Below, piece after piece: positions 53,957 to 61,356 of a stretch of 61,356 nt of DNA (position 1 is the stretch's first letter; every line of letters begins with the position of its first letter). The position numbers and the translations under genes are program-made. The DNA comes from Oleiphilaceae bacterium (GTDB lineage Bacteria > Pseudomonadota > Gammaproteobacteria > Pseudomonadales > Oleiphilaceae), in assembly GCA_018334495.1 (NCBI GenBank), contig JAGXLV010000010.1, positions 1-61,356 on the forward strand, written 5' to 3'. The notes below the pieces were generated by a model. It saw only the letters and a program-made list of their open reading frames with translations, was not told the DNA's origin and searched no databases.

Positions 53957-54050
53957 GTTTGATGGTCAAGGCACGCTGTCCCGTTAAAAGTATCGGCGTT
54001 GTCACCGAACCTTGCTGTGAGGGAATACCAGAAATTGCGACCTATTTTGC

Positions 54051-54078
54051 TTGACAGAAAACCGGCCAGGTAAGTAAT
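54051..54078 (+). promoter_or_regulatory. Putative promoter of the exported CGCP protein gene
   Basis: A perfect TTGACA (54051-54056) is followed, after 16 bases, by AGTAAT (54073-54078), about 60 bases before the ATG at 54138. Confidence 0.45.
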
Positions 54079-54137
54079 TTGTTGTAAGGTTAGAATCGAA
54101 GAGAATATCCAAGGAAACAGCTTATCAGGAGGATGAG

Positions 54138-54911
54138 ATGCAATTAAAAGCGATAGCTTTAACCGTTGGCTTGGCCTGCGCCGTGTCAGCAGGGCCCGCC
54201 AGTGCCGAGGATACTGAAATCACAGTTCGCGTGATGAGCAAGGATGCCAAATTCGTAGGCACGAGCATGGGTGGCGCCCGGGTTGTTTTGCGGGATGCGG
54301 AAACCGGGAAAATCCTGGCAAACGGCCTAACGACGGGCGGTACCGGTGACACAGATAAAATCATGCACACGGATAAAGGTCGACGTGCGTCCATGGTGGA
54401 TGATTCGGCGGCAGGGTTCACAACGACACTGGATCTCGATCGGCCCCATCTGATTGAGGCGGAAATTTATGGTCCTCTTGCGCAGCAGCAAGCCGCCCAG
54501 ATGGCCAGCGCGACACAGTGGGTCATCCCGGGAGGGCATTTATCGGTTGGGGATGGTTGGATTATCGAACTGCCGGGCTTCGTGGTCGATGTGCTCGAAC
54601 CTGCGGCGGCGCAGAAGATGGCCGCAACTGAGGTGGACAGTGTGACGGTCAGTGCCAATGTCATGATGATGTGTGGTTGCCCGATTACCCCGGATGGTCT
54701 CTGGGATGCCAATCAGTACGAGGTGGCCATGACCATCATGAGAAACGGCGAAGTAATAGGCGAAGAGTCAATGTCTTACGCCGGCACGAGCAGCCGTTTC
54801 AGTGGCGAGGTGCCCATTGACGGCGCCGGTATTTACGACATCACTGTGCATGCCTATGATCCGCACAATGGCAATACCGGTATCGACAGAACGACTTTGG
54901 TTGTCGACTGA
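54138..54911 (+). CDS. Exported protein of unknown function with CGCP motif
   Basis: A 257-residue protein with a clear Sec signal peptide (cleavage near PASA-EDTE, residue about 23). The mature protein is beta-rich, contains a charged HTDKGRRASMVDDSAAGF stretch, and has an MMMCGCPITPDGLWDA segment near residue 178 whose cysteine pair and methionines could bind metal. The C-terminal 90 residues look like an immunoglobulin-type beta sandwich. AGGAGG lies 5 bases before the ATG, with a good promoter upstream, so it is a solitary, probably well-expressed gene. I do not recognise the family. Confidence 0.7.
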   Translation: MQLKAIALTVGLACAVSAGPASAEDTEITVRVMSKDAKFVGTSMGGARVVLRDAETGKILANGLTTGGTGDTDKIMHTDKGRRASMVDDSAAGFTTTLDLDRPHLIEAEIYGPLAQQQAAQMASATQWVIPGGHLSVGDGWIIELPGFVVDVLEPAAAQKMAATEVDSVTVSANVMMMCGCPITPDGLWDANQYEVAMTIMRNGEVIGEESMSYAGTSSRFSGEVPIDGAGIYDITVHAYDPHNGNTGIDRTTLVVD

Positions 54912-54922
54912 TCAAGGCACGT

Positions 54923-55723
54923 TCATGACCGCTTGTTCTGGCTATGCGCCGGCGACGGCGTTGCCAAGAAGGATGAACCATGGTGCCGGCGTCGTAAGAG
55001 CATGAGGGCGGCACCGCTGCACCCAATAGTGGCCGTCACTATCGTGGCGCCGGCGGGCAGATCAAAGCTCGCAGACAGCGTGAGCCCCAGAGCATGACCG
55101 ATAAAGCAGACGGCCACCGCCCACCAGACTGAGTAGCGTCGCATACGGCATAACGCCAGCGGAGCGGCTATCAGGCTGGCGAACACAACGTAGATACCGG
55201 CCTGATTGACAGTGATCGTTACCGCCAGCGCGAACAATGGCAGAAACAGCACTGCCCGAAGGCGCTCCGGCAGGGCGAGCTGCCAGCCAATGACCAGAGC
55301 CGCCATGACTCCGAGTGGGATAAGCGCTGCGGGGGTCACCCAGAGCAGATCTCCATTCAGGGTCTGGGCCAGCTGCTGGGCACCGTGAGGATCGTCACTG
55401 ATCACCAGAGTGGCGAGGCTGGCGCCGAGCACATAAAGGGTTCCGATCATCGCTTCCCGGTAATCCGCGACCCATCGTAAAATCAGATGCACCAGTGCCA
55501 CTGCGAGCAGGGCAGAGGCCAGGCTGCTGACGGGCACACCCATGAAATCCAGCGGCGGAAAAAGCCGGCCCGCCGCCAGGGAGCCCAACGCAGCCCATTG
55601 AGCAATGGCCAGATCGGCAAACACCACACCCCGGGCCAGAACCCGTTGCCCCAGAGGCACCAGTGCAATCGCCATCAACAGGCTGGCGGCGACCGGTGCT
55701 GACAACCACAGCCAGTCAGCCAT
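54923..55723 (-). CDS. Metal (zinc-type) ABC transporter permease, ZnuB-like
   Basis: A 266-residue permease of the ABC-3 (ZnuB/MntB) family with seven or more helices. LALVPLGQRVLARGVVFADLA-type residues near the N-terminus (here ALVPLGQRVLARGVVFADLA) and the long hydrophobic core are typical. It overlaps the upstream binding-protein gene by 8 bases and is the third gene of an operon behind the 57782 palindrome. No ATPase is encoded in this operon; ZnuC from 58650 may serve both. Confidence 0.82.
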   Translation of the reverse strand: MADWLWLSAPVAASLLMAIALVPLGQRVLARGVVFADLAIAQWAALGSLAAGRLFPPLDFMGVPVSSLASALLAVALVHLILRWVADYREAMIGTLYVLGASLATLVISDDPHGAQQLAQTLNGDLLWVTPAALIPLGVMAALVIGWQLALPERLRAVLFLPLFALAVTITVNQAGIYVVFASLIAAPLALCRMRRYSVWWAVAVCFIGHALGLTLSASFDLPAGATIVTATIGCSGAALMLLRRRHHGSSFLATPSPAHSQNKRS

Positions 55724-56627
55724 TGTGGTCAGCCGTTTTATTCTGCGCCACCAAGCGGGCCACCAGGTGGGAAATCACCTCGGACAGGGTTTGGTGTTCG
55801 TCCGTCACCGTGCCCGGTAAGGTCAACACGGGCAGGTTGGTACGTTCGGACAGCCAGGTTGCCGGCCGGTCATCCTGATAGAGCGCGATCATGATGGCCG
55901 AGGCTTTTTCCAGTTCCGGCTCCGCCAGCAATTTGCTCAGATGGGACGCGCTGGGCGGCAGGCCCGGTTTGGGTTCCAGGTCCAGGACAGCATCGACGCC
56001 CAGCCAGCGCAGCAGATAACCGAAATCGGCGTGCTGGACTACCAGGCCGGTGCCCTGCAGTTCTTCGGCGGCTTTCTGCCAGCGCGCTTTTTGCAGGTTC
56101 CACTGCACCCGCCACTGCAGGTGCCGGCGACGCAGGTCATTTTCCAGTTCCGGCGCTATCTGGCTCAGGCGGTCGGCCAGGGCTTCCATGACCAGAGGCA
56201 CTCGCTCCGGGTCCAGGTGGATGTGCGGGTCGCCCTCTGAATGCACGTCGCCCATGCTGCGATCCACGTGATCATGAGGCTGATACAGGGGTACCTGTTC
56301 GGCGGCGAAGAACAGACCCGGTTTGCCCTCGCGAATGCGCTGATTTGAGGCCTTATTGATCAATGCCGGCAACCAGCCGGCTTCCAGCGATGCGCCAGTG
56401 CACACGGCCAAATCGGCCCGGCTCATGGCGGCAATCAGACTGGGCCTGGCTTCAATGTAATGAGGGTCCTGCCAGGCAGTCGTGGCGACTTTGATCCGGG
56501 CGTCCGGAACCAGGGTCTTGACCAGATCGGCCCATTCCGGCTCGCAGGCGAACACCTGCAGGGAAGCCCGGGCCGGCATGGACGCCAGCCCCAGCAGTAA
56601 AATGAGAATCAGGCGTTTAGTAAGCAT
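55716..56627 (-). CDS. Metal ABC transporter substrate-binding protein (ZnuA/cluster A-I type)
   Basis: A 303-residue exported metal-binding protein with signal peptide MLTKRLILILLLGLASMPAR. A His/Asp-rich loop (QPHDHVDRSMGDVHSEGDPH) precedes the expected HLDP metal-ligand motif. QHADFGYLLRWLG carries the third-domain histidine, and the usual DPH near the end is replaced by other residues, so coordination may differ. ATG 56627 overlaps the end of the outer-membrane gene; ATG 56636 is an alternative. Confidence 0.82.
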   Translation of the reverse strand: MLTKRLILILLLGLASMPARASLQVFACEPEWADLVKTLVPDARIKVATTAWQDPHYIEARPSLIAAMSRADLAVCTGASLEAGWLPALINKASNQRIREGKPGLFFAAEQVPLYQPHDHVDRSMGDVHSEGDPHIHLDPERVPLVMEALADRLSQIAPELENDLRRRHLQWRVQWNLQKARWQKAAEELQGTGLVVQHADFGYLLRWLGVDAVLDLEPKPGLPPSASHLSKLLAEPELEKASAIMIALYQDDRPATWLSERTNLPVLTLPGTVTDEHQTLSEVISHLVARLVAQNKTADHNG

Positions 56628-57741
56628 GGGAACCATGAGCGCCGAAGGTCATCAGATACTGCAGCATCACCGTGTTGTCGGCCGCATCAAAGCCGTTGCC
56701 GTCCTGGTGAGTATATTGCAGGCGCAGGGTGGAAAAGTGTGAGTGGGACCAGGCCAGCATTACATCCGTCTCTTGCAACGAGCGCTTGTCGAAATGGTCT
56801 TCGTGGGGCTCGCTGACGTCAATCTCGCCATAGCGCACACCGGCTGACCACTGGGGCGCGAACTGATACACCGCCGACGCATACCAGCCCTCGTGGTTGT
56901 CGCCCGAGCCGGCGAATTCGTTGATGTCGTCCGCGAACAGGTACTCGGCGCTCAGAACCACCTGCTGATCGCGGGCATTACCCCGGGGCGACCATTTCCA
57001 GACCAGATCGGCGATGTAGAGGTTCTCCCCGGTGAACTCGGGGCCGTGGCCGTGGTCTTCATCGTGACCATGCTCGTCCTCGTGTTCGCCCTCTTCTTCA
57101 TGCTCCTCATCGGCATGAAGCTGGCGGTTTTTCAGGTAGGACAAACCGGCCTGCCAGCTCTGCGCGGCGCTGATATCGCCACCGATTCTGGTGTTCAGGG
57201 TATAGACGCCAATATCCTCTTCACCCTCGGAGAAATTGCCGCCATCAAAGGCCTCGGCACCGATCTGCCAGAAAAACGGCACGGGCAGCAAGGCGTTGAG
57301 ACGCAGGCCGGTATCGAAGTAATGGATGCCCAGCAGGGCACGGTAGGCCGCGGGACGCTCGACGAAGTCGTCTTCGTGCAGGTGGCGGCTGTTCAGATAC
57401 CCAATCTGGGACAGGAATCGGCCGCCGCGAACACCAAGATTGAGGGGCATGCTGGTGGTCTGCAGGAAGGCTTCTTCCAGCTCCAGCTCGGTTTCACCTT
57501 CGTGCTCTTCCAGAACGGCGGTCAGCCGTGCCTCAAAAAGATCGTCCACCGGCGCCGACAACGACAACTCGGTATGGCCCAGGCCAAAGCCCTCTTCACG
57601 CTCGGACAGGGCGGTATTGTTGCCTTTGTAGAAGCCGTCCAGCACCACGCTGATATCCGGGTTGAATTCGTTGGCTTGCACCGAGACCAGAGGGGCGATG
57701 GCAAGCGCGAGGGCGCTGAGCCGGTATTTACTCAAAACCAT
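56617..57741 (-). CDS. Zinc-regulated outer-membrane beta-barrel protein with His-rich loop
   Basis: A 374-residue protein with a signal peptide (cleavage after about VQA, residue 23) and alternating beta-strand pattern throughout, consistent with a porin-like outer-membrane barrel. Residues 209-233 form a loop of mostly His, Glu, Asp and Gly with seven histidines, a likely surface or periplasmic metal trap. No TonB box or plug domain is seen, so it is not a ZnuD-type receptor. It heads the operon behind the 57782-57797 palindrome, with AAGG 9 bases before ATG 57741. Confidence 0.8.
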   Translation of the reverse strand: MVLSKYRLSALALAIAPLVSVQANEFNPDISVVLDGFYKGNNTALSEREEGFGLGHTELSLSAPVDDLFEARLTAVLEEHEGETELELEEAFLQTTSMPLNLGVRGGRFLSQIGYLNSRHLHEDDFVERPAAYRALLGIHYFDTGLRLNALLPVPFFWQIGAEAFDGGNFSEGEEDIGVYTLNTRIGGDISAAQSWQAGLSYLKNRQLHADEEHEEEGEHEDEHGHDEDHGHGPEFTGENLYIADLVWKWSPRGNARDQQVVLSAEYLFADDINEFAGSGDNHEGWYASAVYQFAPQWSAGVRYGEIDVSEPHEDHFDKRSLQETDVMLAWSHSHFSTLRLQYTHQDGNGFDAADNTVMLQYLMTFGAHGSHAY

Positions 57742-57781
57742 TGTTGTTAACCTTTTGAACCATGGGTGATGAAATATTTAA

Positions 57782-57797
57782 TTATGTTATAACATAA
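57782..57797. promoter_or_regulatory. Zur-box-like palindrome upstream of the outer-membrane/zinc operon
   Basis: TTATGTTATAACATAA is a perfect 16-bp palindrome 40 bases upstream of ATG 57741. It shares its core with the one at 59429 and resembles the Zur operator of gammaproteobacteria. Confidence 0.8.
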
Positions 57798-57825
57798 CAT
57801 AAGTTAAGAAAAGGATTCGTTGCTA

Positions 57826-58653
57826 TTACGACGCCGGCCCGGCCGGTTCCCCGCCGCCAAAGCTCCGGGACACTTTCCACAGGATGCTGGAAGCGATAAA
57901 CATCAGCGCCACCACACAGACAATCGTGGGCCCGGTGGGGGAGTCCAGCGCGTAGGAAGTCTTGAGCCCGATCACGCTGGCGCTGCAGCCGATGATCGCG
58001 GCCATGAAAGCCATGGATTCCGGGGTCTTGCTGAAGGGCCGCGCCGTGGCCGCGGGAATGATCAGCATGGCGGCGATCAGCAGAACGCCCACCACCTTGA
58101 TGGCCACCGCCACCACAATGGCCAGTGCAACCGTCAGGATCAGTTGTTCACGTTTGGGGGAAACCCCGCTGGCGTGGGCCAGGTCCGGATTGAGGGTGGC
58201 CAGCAATAACGCCGACCAGCGCCAGCCCACCAGCGCCAGAACCAGCGCGGCACCGCCCCAGATCACGATCAGGTCGGTTTTGCCCACCGCCAGGATATCC
58301 CCGAACAGGTAGGCCATCAGATCGATGCGCACGCCGGACAGAAAAGACACCGCAACCAGCCCCACCGCCAGCGCCGAATGCGCCATCACCCCGAGCAGGG
58401 TGTCCATGGCGTAGCCCCGGCCGCTCAAGGTCGACACTATAATAGCCATCAACAGTGACACCACCAGAACGCCGGCGAAAATGGGCGTGGACAGGGTCAG
58501 TGACAGGGCCACTCCCAGCACCGCGGCATGGGCGGTGGCGTCGCCAAAATAGGCCATGCGGCGCCAGACGATGAAGCAGCCCAGAGGCGCGGCCGCCAGA
58601 GCCACGCCGAGACCGGCCAGGGCGGCTCGGAACATGAAATCATCCAACATCAT
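57826..58653 (-). CDS. znuB: Zinc ABC transporter permease ZnuB
   Basis: A 275-residue ABC-3 family permease with about eight helices. The MDDFMFRAALAGLGVALAAAP-like N-terminus (MMLDDFMFRAALAGLGVALA), the FGDATAHAAVLGVALSL segment and the LLIAAMLIIPAATARPF block are typical of ZnuB. Its ATG overlaps the znuC stop (ATGA). Read with znuC and the divergent znuA, it forms a complete high-affinity zinc importer. Confidence 0.93.
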   Translation of the reverse strand: MMLDDFMFRAALAGLGVALAAAPLGCFIVWRRMAYFGDATAHAAVLGVALSLTLSTPIFAGVLVVSLLMAIIVSTLSGRGYAMDTLLGVMAHSALAVGLVAVSFLSGVRIDLMAYLFGDILAVGKTDLIVIWGGAALVLALVGWRWSALLLATLNPDLAHASGVSPKREQLILTVALAIVVAVAIKVVGVLLIAAMLIIPAATARPFSKTPESMAFMAAIIGCSASVIGLKTSYALDSPTGPTIVCVVALMFIASSILWKVSRSFGGGEPAGPAS

Positions 58654-59375
58654 AGCGCCCCTTCGGTATGACTGTGCTGGTGATGGTTCCGATGCCGGTA
58701 AACCGCCATAGCCTCGTCGTCGTCCAGACCAAACAGCGACTGGTATTCCGGCGAGGCGCTGACCGCTTCCGGCTCGCCCTCACAGCAGATGTGGCCGTTG
58801 ATGCAGATCACCCGGTCGGTCCGGCGCATCACCACATGGAGTTCATGACTGACCATGATCACGGCGCAGCCCAGTGCCTGGCGGACCGAGTCGATCTGCC
58901 GGTAAAACCCCGCCGAGCCGCGATGGTCCAGTCCCTGGGTGGCTTCGTCCAGCAGCAGCAGGTCGGGCTTTTCCAGCAGCGCCCGGGCCAGCAGCACCCG
59001 CTGAAACTGGCCCCCGGACAGGGACATTACCTGCTGCTGCTCCAGCCCAGACACGCCGGCCTGGGCCATGGCGGCGTCAAGCTCCGAAGGCGCCGGCGGT
59101 TTCGGCAGGCTCATGAAGCGCCGTACCGTCATGGGCAGTGTTTCATCGATGTGCAGTCGTTGCGGGACATAGCCGATGGTCAGCCCTGGTGCCTTGACTA
59201 CTCGGCCTGAGCAGGGCGCCACGGCGCCGATCAAGGCTCTCAGCAGCGTCGACTTGCCCGAACCGTTGGGGCCGATAACGGTCACGATCTCGCCCCGTTG
59301 CACGCGCAGATTGATGTTTTCGAGAATCAGTCGTTTGCCCAGGCGGACAGACAGTTCATGGGTGCTTACCAGCAT
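58650..59375 (-). CDS. znuC: Zinc ABC transporter ATP-binding protein ZnuC
   Basis: A 241-residue ATPase. Walker A GPNGSGKST is at residues 35-43, signature LSGGQFQR near 120, Walker B LLLLDEATQGLD, and the switch histidine in IMVSHELHVVM. The C-terminal tail is rich in histidine (RHRNHHQHSH). It starts 54 bases from the 59429 palindrome and is coupled to znuB. It is the only ATPase for the two zinc-type permeases in this locus. Confidence 0.93.
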   Translation of the reverse strand: MLVSTHELSVRLGKRLILENINLRVQRGEIVTVIGPNGSGKSTLLRALIGAVAPCSGRVVKAPGLTIGYVPQRLHIDETLPMTVRRFMSLPKPPAPSELDAAMAQAGVSGLEQQQVMSLSGGQFQRVLLARALLEKPDLLLLDEATQGLDHRGSAGFYRQIDSVRQALGCAVIMVSHELHVVMRRTDRVICINGHICCEGEPEAVSASPEYQSLFGLDDDEAMAVYRHRNHHQHSHTEGAL

Positions 59376-59428
59376 TGGACGTTTCTCTGGGTCGGCTCCG
59401 GAAGTGGAGGTTAGGGTTTTTTATGAAA

Positions 59429-59446
59429 GTTATGTTATAACATAAC
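59429..59446. promoter_or_regulatory. Zur-box-like palindrome between znuC and znuA
   Basis: GTTATGTTATAACATAAC is a perfect 18-bp palindrome in the divergent znuCB/znuA promoter region, placed to repress both directions when zinc is plentiful. Confidence 0.88.
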
Positions 59447-59523
59447 ACTCTTGTTTGTCATCCCGGGTTGCCAAGACAGCGTGGGCAAACGTCTTTCAAC
59501 GTCATAACTATCGGGAGATATCG

Positions 59524-60447
59524 ATGTTTCGACAATTCCTTCTGGGCTCGGCGGTCAGCCTGGTCATTCCGGTCGCGGCCGCCGACAGCCCGCCCCGAGT
59601 GGCGGTGGATATCGCCCCTGTTCACTCACTCGTGGCCCAAGTGATGGCCGGCGTTGGCAGCCCGGACCTTCTGATCCGGCCCCAGGCGTCGCCCCACACC
59701 TATTCGTTAAGGCCCTCCGAAGCCGAGGCTCTGTCCCGCGCCGAGGTGGTGTTCTGGATGAGCGAGGGCATTACGCCCTGGTTGGAACATTCCCTCGCGA
59801 ATCTGGCCGGCTCCGCCACCCAGGTGAAAATGTTGGCGGTGGAAGGCACGGCCCTTTATGACTACCGGGAGGGTGCAACGTTCGAGTCCCACGATCATCA
59901 TGACGGGCCTCAGGCCGAAGAGCATCATGATGATCGCGACCCCCACGCCTGGCTTGATCCGGTCAACGCCAAAGTCTGGGTGAAAATGATCGCCACAGTG
60001 CTGTCCGGGCAGGATGCGGCCAATGCCCATATCTATCAGCGCAATGCCGAGGCGGCGATTGTGGCACTGGACGAGCTGATCGCCTCCATCCAGCAGCAGG
60101 CGCAAAGCCTGGAGGGCATCAGGTTCATCGTATTTCACGATGCCTATCAGTATTTCGAGCGCCGGTTCGGTTTGCTGGCGTCCGGCGCCATTGCCGTGGG
60201 TGACGCTTCTGACCCCAGCCCGGCGCGCATTGAGGAAATCCATGAAACGGTGGCGGCCCTGGGCGTGACCTGTGTGTTCACCGAGCCGCAGTACAACCCC
60301 AGCATGGTCAGAACCGTGTTTCGGAATACCCCGGTAAACACCATTGGCGTGATGGACCCCCACGGCGCCGATATTGACGTCGGCAAGGACCATTACCCCA
60401 AGCTGTTGAACGCCATGATTGCCAGCCTGAATCAATGTGAGAGTTGA
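59524..60447 (+). CDS. znuA: Zinc ABC transporter substrate-binding protein ZnuA
   Basis: A 307-residue periplasmic zinc chaperone of the cluster A-I family. It has a signal peptide to about residue 20 (MFRQFLLGSAVSLVIPVAAA), zinc ligand His58 (SPHTYSLRP), a His/Asp-rich flexible loop around residues 120-140, DPHAWLDP, the HDAYQYFERRFG histidine, and a final DPHGADID acid. ATG 59524 has GGGAG 6 bases upstream; an upstream frame from 59455 lacks a signal sequence. It diverges from znuCB across the Zur-like palindrome. Confidence 0.94.
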   Translation: MFRQFLLGSAVSLVIPVAAADSPPRVAVDIAPVHSLVAQVMAGVGSPDLLIRPQASPHTYSLRPSEAEALSRAEVVFWMSEGITPWLEHSLANLAGSATQVKMLAVEGTALYDYREGATFESHDHHDGPQAEEHHDDRDPHAWLDPVNAKVWVKMIATVLSGQDAANAHIYQRNAEAAIVALDELIASIQQQAQSLEGIRFIVFHDAYQYFERRFGLLASGAIAVGDASDPSPARIEEIHETVAALGVTCVFTEPQYNPSMVRTVFRNTPVNTIGVMDPHGADIDVGKDHYPKLLNAMIASLNQCES

Positions 60448-60456
60448 GGGGCTAAT

Positions 60457-60558
60457 TCAGGCCTTGATTTCCGTTCGGGTGCGTCCGCAGCTTTTGCAAA
60501 CCTCGCCATCGGGTTTGCACACGGAATTGCAGGGGCTTTTGATGTCTTGCCTGGCCAC
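60457..60558 (-). CDS. Very short DUF1289-family protein
   Basis: Only 33 residues from GTG 60558, containing DIKSPCNSVCKPDGEVCKSC and ending RTRTEIKA. The four cysteines are the core of DUF1289, a small putative metal-binding family of unknown role. Typical members continue about 20-30 residues past the TEI, so this copy is short or C-terminally truncated. An AAGGAG lies 11 bases before the GTG, inside the end of the GTPase gene, so the two are probably co-translated. A longer N-terminal extension (to 60645) overlaps the GTPase and looks spurious. Confidence 0.6.
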   Translation of the reverse strand: MARQDIKSPCNSVCKPDGEVCKSCGRTRTEIKA

Positions 60559-60574
60559 GGATTCAGGGTCTCCT

Positions 60575-61356
60575 TCAGGTTGCAAGGGCGGCGCGGAGTT
60601 TCTGGTCAAGTTCGGTGGGTTCCAGCTTCCGGCTGATGATCTCAAGCCGGGATTCCTCGGCCGGTTCCGCCTCCAGGAGGGTCACTGCGCCGTCCACCCC
60701 ATTGAGCATCCACCACCCCCGGGTGGTGTGCACCACGCCCTTGAAACGCTCAAATCCGGCATCGCTGGCCAGGCTTTGCAGTGCCAGCGGATCAAATCGC
60801 ATGTCCGGCTGCACCCGCCAGCCTATGCTGGTAAAACCGTCGCCCTCGTTGAAGTAATACTGCCAGGGCTGGTCCGCCAGGGAGGGCTTCTCCGGCAGGC
60901 TTTCGCTGTGGCGATGGTGATGGCTGTCCGGGAAGTGCGAGCTGCGGCCTTCGAAATCACCGGCCAGCCAGGCCATGGGAAGCTGGCCTTGGCTGATGTG
61001 ACCGATGCGCTGCTTTGGTGGCTGCCACTGGCCGGCCCAGGTATCGAAATGCGCCAACTGAGCCGGCGTACACAGGTCCGCCTTGCTGGCGACCAGCACA
61101 TCGGCCACCGCCACCTGGTCGTGGAACTGGCGGCTGGCCAGAACCCGCTGGTCTTCCAGGCGCCGGGGGTCCACCAGGCAGACCGAGGCCGACAGGCTCA
61201 GCACGTCCCGGTAAAACTCGCCGGTCAGTGTCTCGATCACCTGAGCCGGGTGGCCCAGACCGGTCGGCTCGATAAACAGCCGGTCCGGGCGGGAAAAACG
61301 GATCAGGCTGTTGAGGCCGATCTGCATGGGCAGGCCGGAAACGCAGCACATGCAGC
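60575..61356 (-). CDS. COG0523/CobW-family metallochaperone GTPase (N-terminus off window)
   Basis: The frame is open to the right edge of the window, so the P-loop is not visible. The CxCC metal-binding motif (CMCC) lies exactly at the edge, followed by EPTGLGHP, the guanine-specificity SKAD, a His-rich insert (PDSHHHRHSE) and the CobW C-terminal domain with KGVVHTTRGWWMLNG. COG0523 proteins deliver zinc or cobalt to client enzymes and are often induced by zinc starvation, fitting the adjacent znu genes. It precedes the short DUF1289 gene. Confidence 0.88.
   Translation of the reverse strand, partial: CMCCVSGLPMQIGLNSLIRFSRPDRLFIEPTGLGHPAQVIETLTGEFYRDVLSLSASVCLVDPRRLEDQRVLASRQFHDQVAVADVLVASKADLCTPAQLAHFDTWAGQWQPPKQRIGHISQGQLPMAWLAGDFEGRSSHFPDSHHHRHSESLPEKPSLADQPWQYYFNEGDGFTSIGWRVQPDMRFDPLALQSLASDAGFERFKGVVHTTRGWWMLNGVDGAVTLLEAEPAEESRLEIISRKLEPTELDQKLRAALAT

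Overview
The window looks like the replication-origin region of a marine-type gammaproteobacterium (Pseudomonadales/Oceanospirillales, Marinobacter-like). The reasons are the order rpmH-rnpA-yidD-yidC-mnmE ... mnmG-rsmG-parA-parB-atpIBEFHAGDC-glmU-glmS, the divergent dnaA-dnaN-recF-gyrB block, and pseudomonad-type parS palindromes. The genus call is inference from gene order and protein style; no database was searched.

Layout: 1-8508 is the distal half of a complex I (NDH-1) operon, nuoG(partial)-H-I-J-K-L-M-N, with an extra 38-codon reading frame coupled between nuoL and nuoM. A VC0807-like membrane protein follows and converges on gyrB at a bidirectional terminator. From 17112 leftwards runs dnaA-dnaN-[ABC1/UbiB-type kinase]-recF-gyrB; recF carries two parS palindromes. 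The oriC candidate lies between dnaA and rpmH (17113-17752). To the right are rpmH, rnpA, yidD, yidC and mnmE, then an insertion of about 6.5 kb (DUF3833-type lipoprotein, RND adaptor and pump, EAL phosphodiesterase). A second AT-rich stretch with consensus DnaA boxes (28112-28746) precedes mnmG, followed by rsmG, parA, parB, the complete F1Fo ATP synthase operon, glmU and glmS.

After glmS (attTn7-type site) the window becomes accessory. From 44124 to 53956 there is a putative import-and-transformation module. A rightward operon encodes a TIM-barrel isomerase/epimerase, a membrane desaturase/hydroxylase and a complete NMT1/Tau-type ABC importer. A leftward set encodes a glutamine-synthetase-like ligase, a urea-carboxylase-region type binding protein and an AcrR/TtgR-like repressor. 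A MetX-like alpha/beta hydrolase and a small GNAT-like protein diverge from the ligase. A shared 9-mer half-site, TATACATGC, lies upstream of both arms and suggests one regulon. I do not recognise the pathway; a nitrogen-containing small molecule is the best guess and is inference.

From 54923 to the right end is a zinc-acquisition locus with two perfect TTATGTTATAACATAA-type (Zur-like) palindromes. One precedes an operon of a His-rich outer-membrane protein, a metal-binding protein and a permease with no ATPase. The other lies between znuCB and znuA. A very short DUF1289 protein and a COG0523 GTPase (cut by the window end) close the window. No tRNA, rRNA, CRISPR array or insertion sequence was seen.
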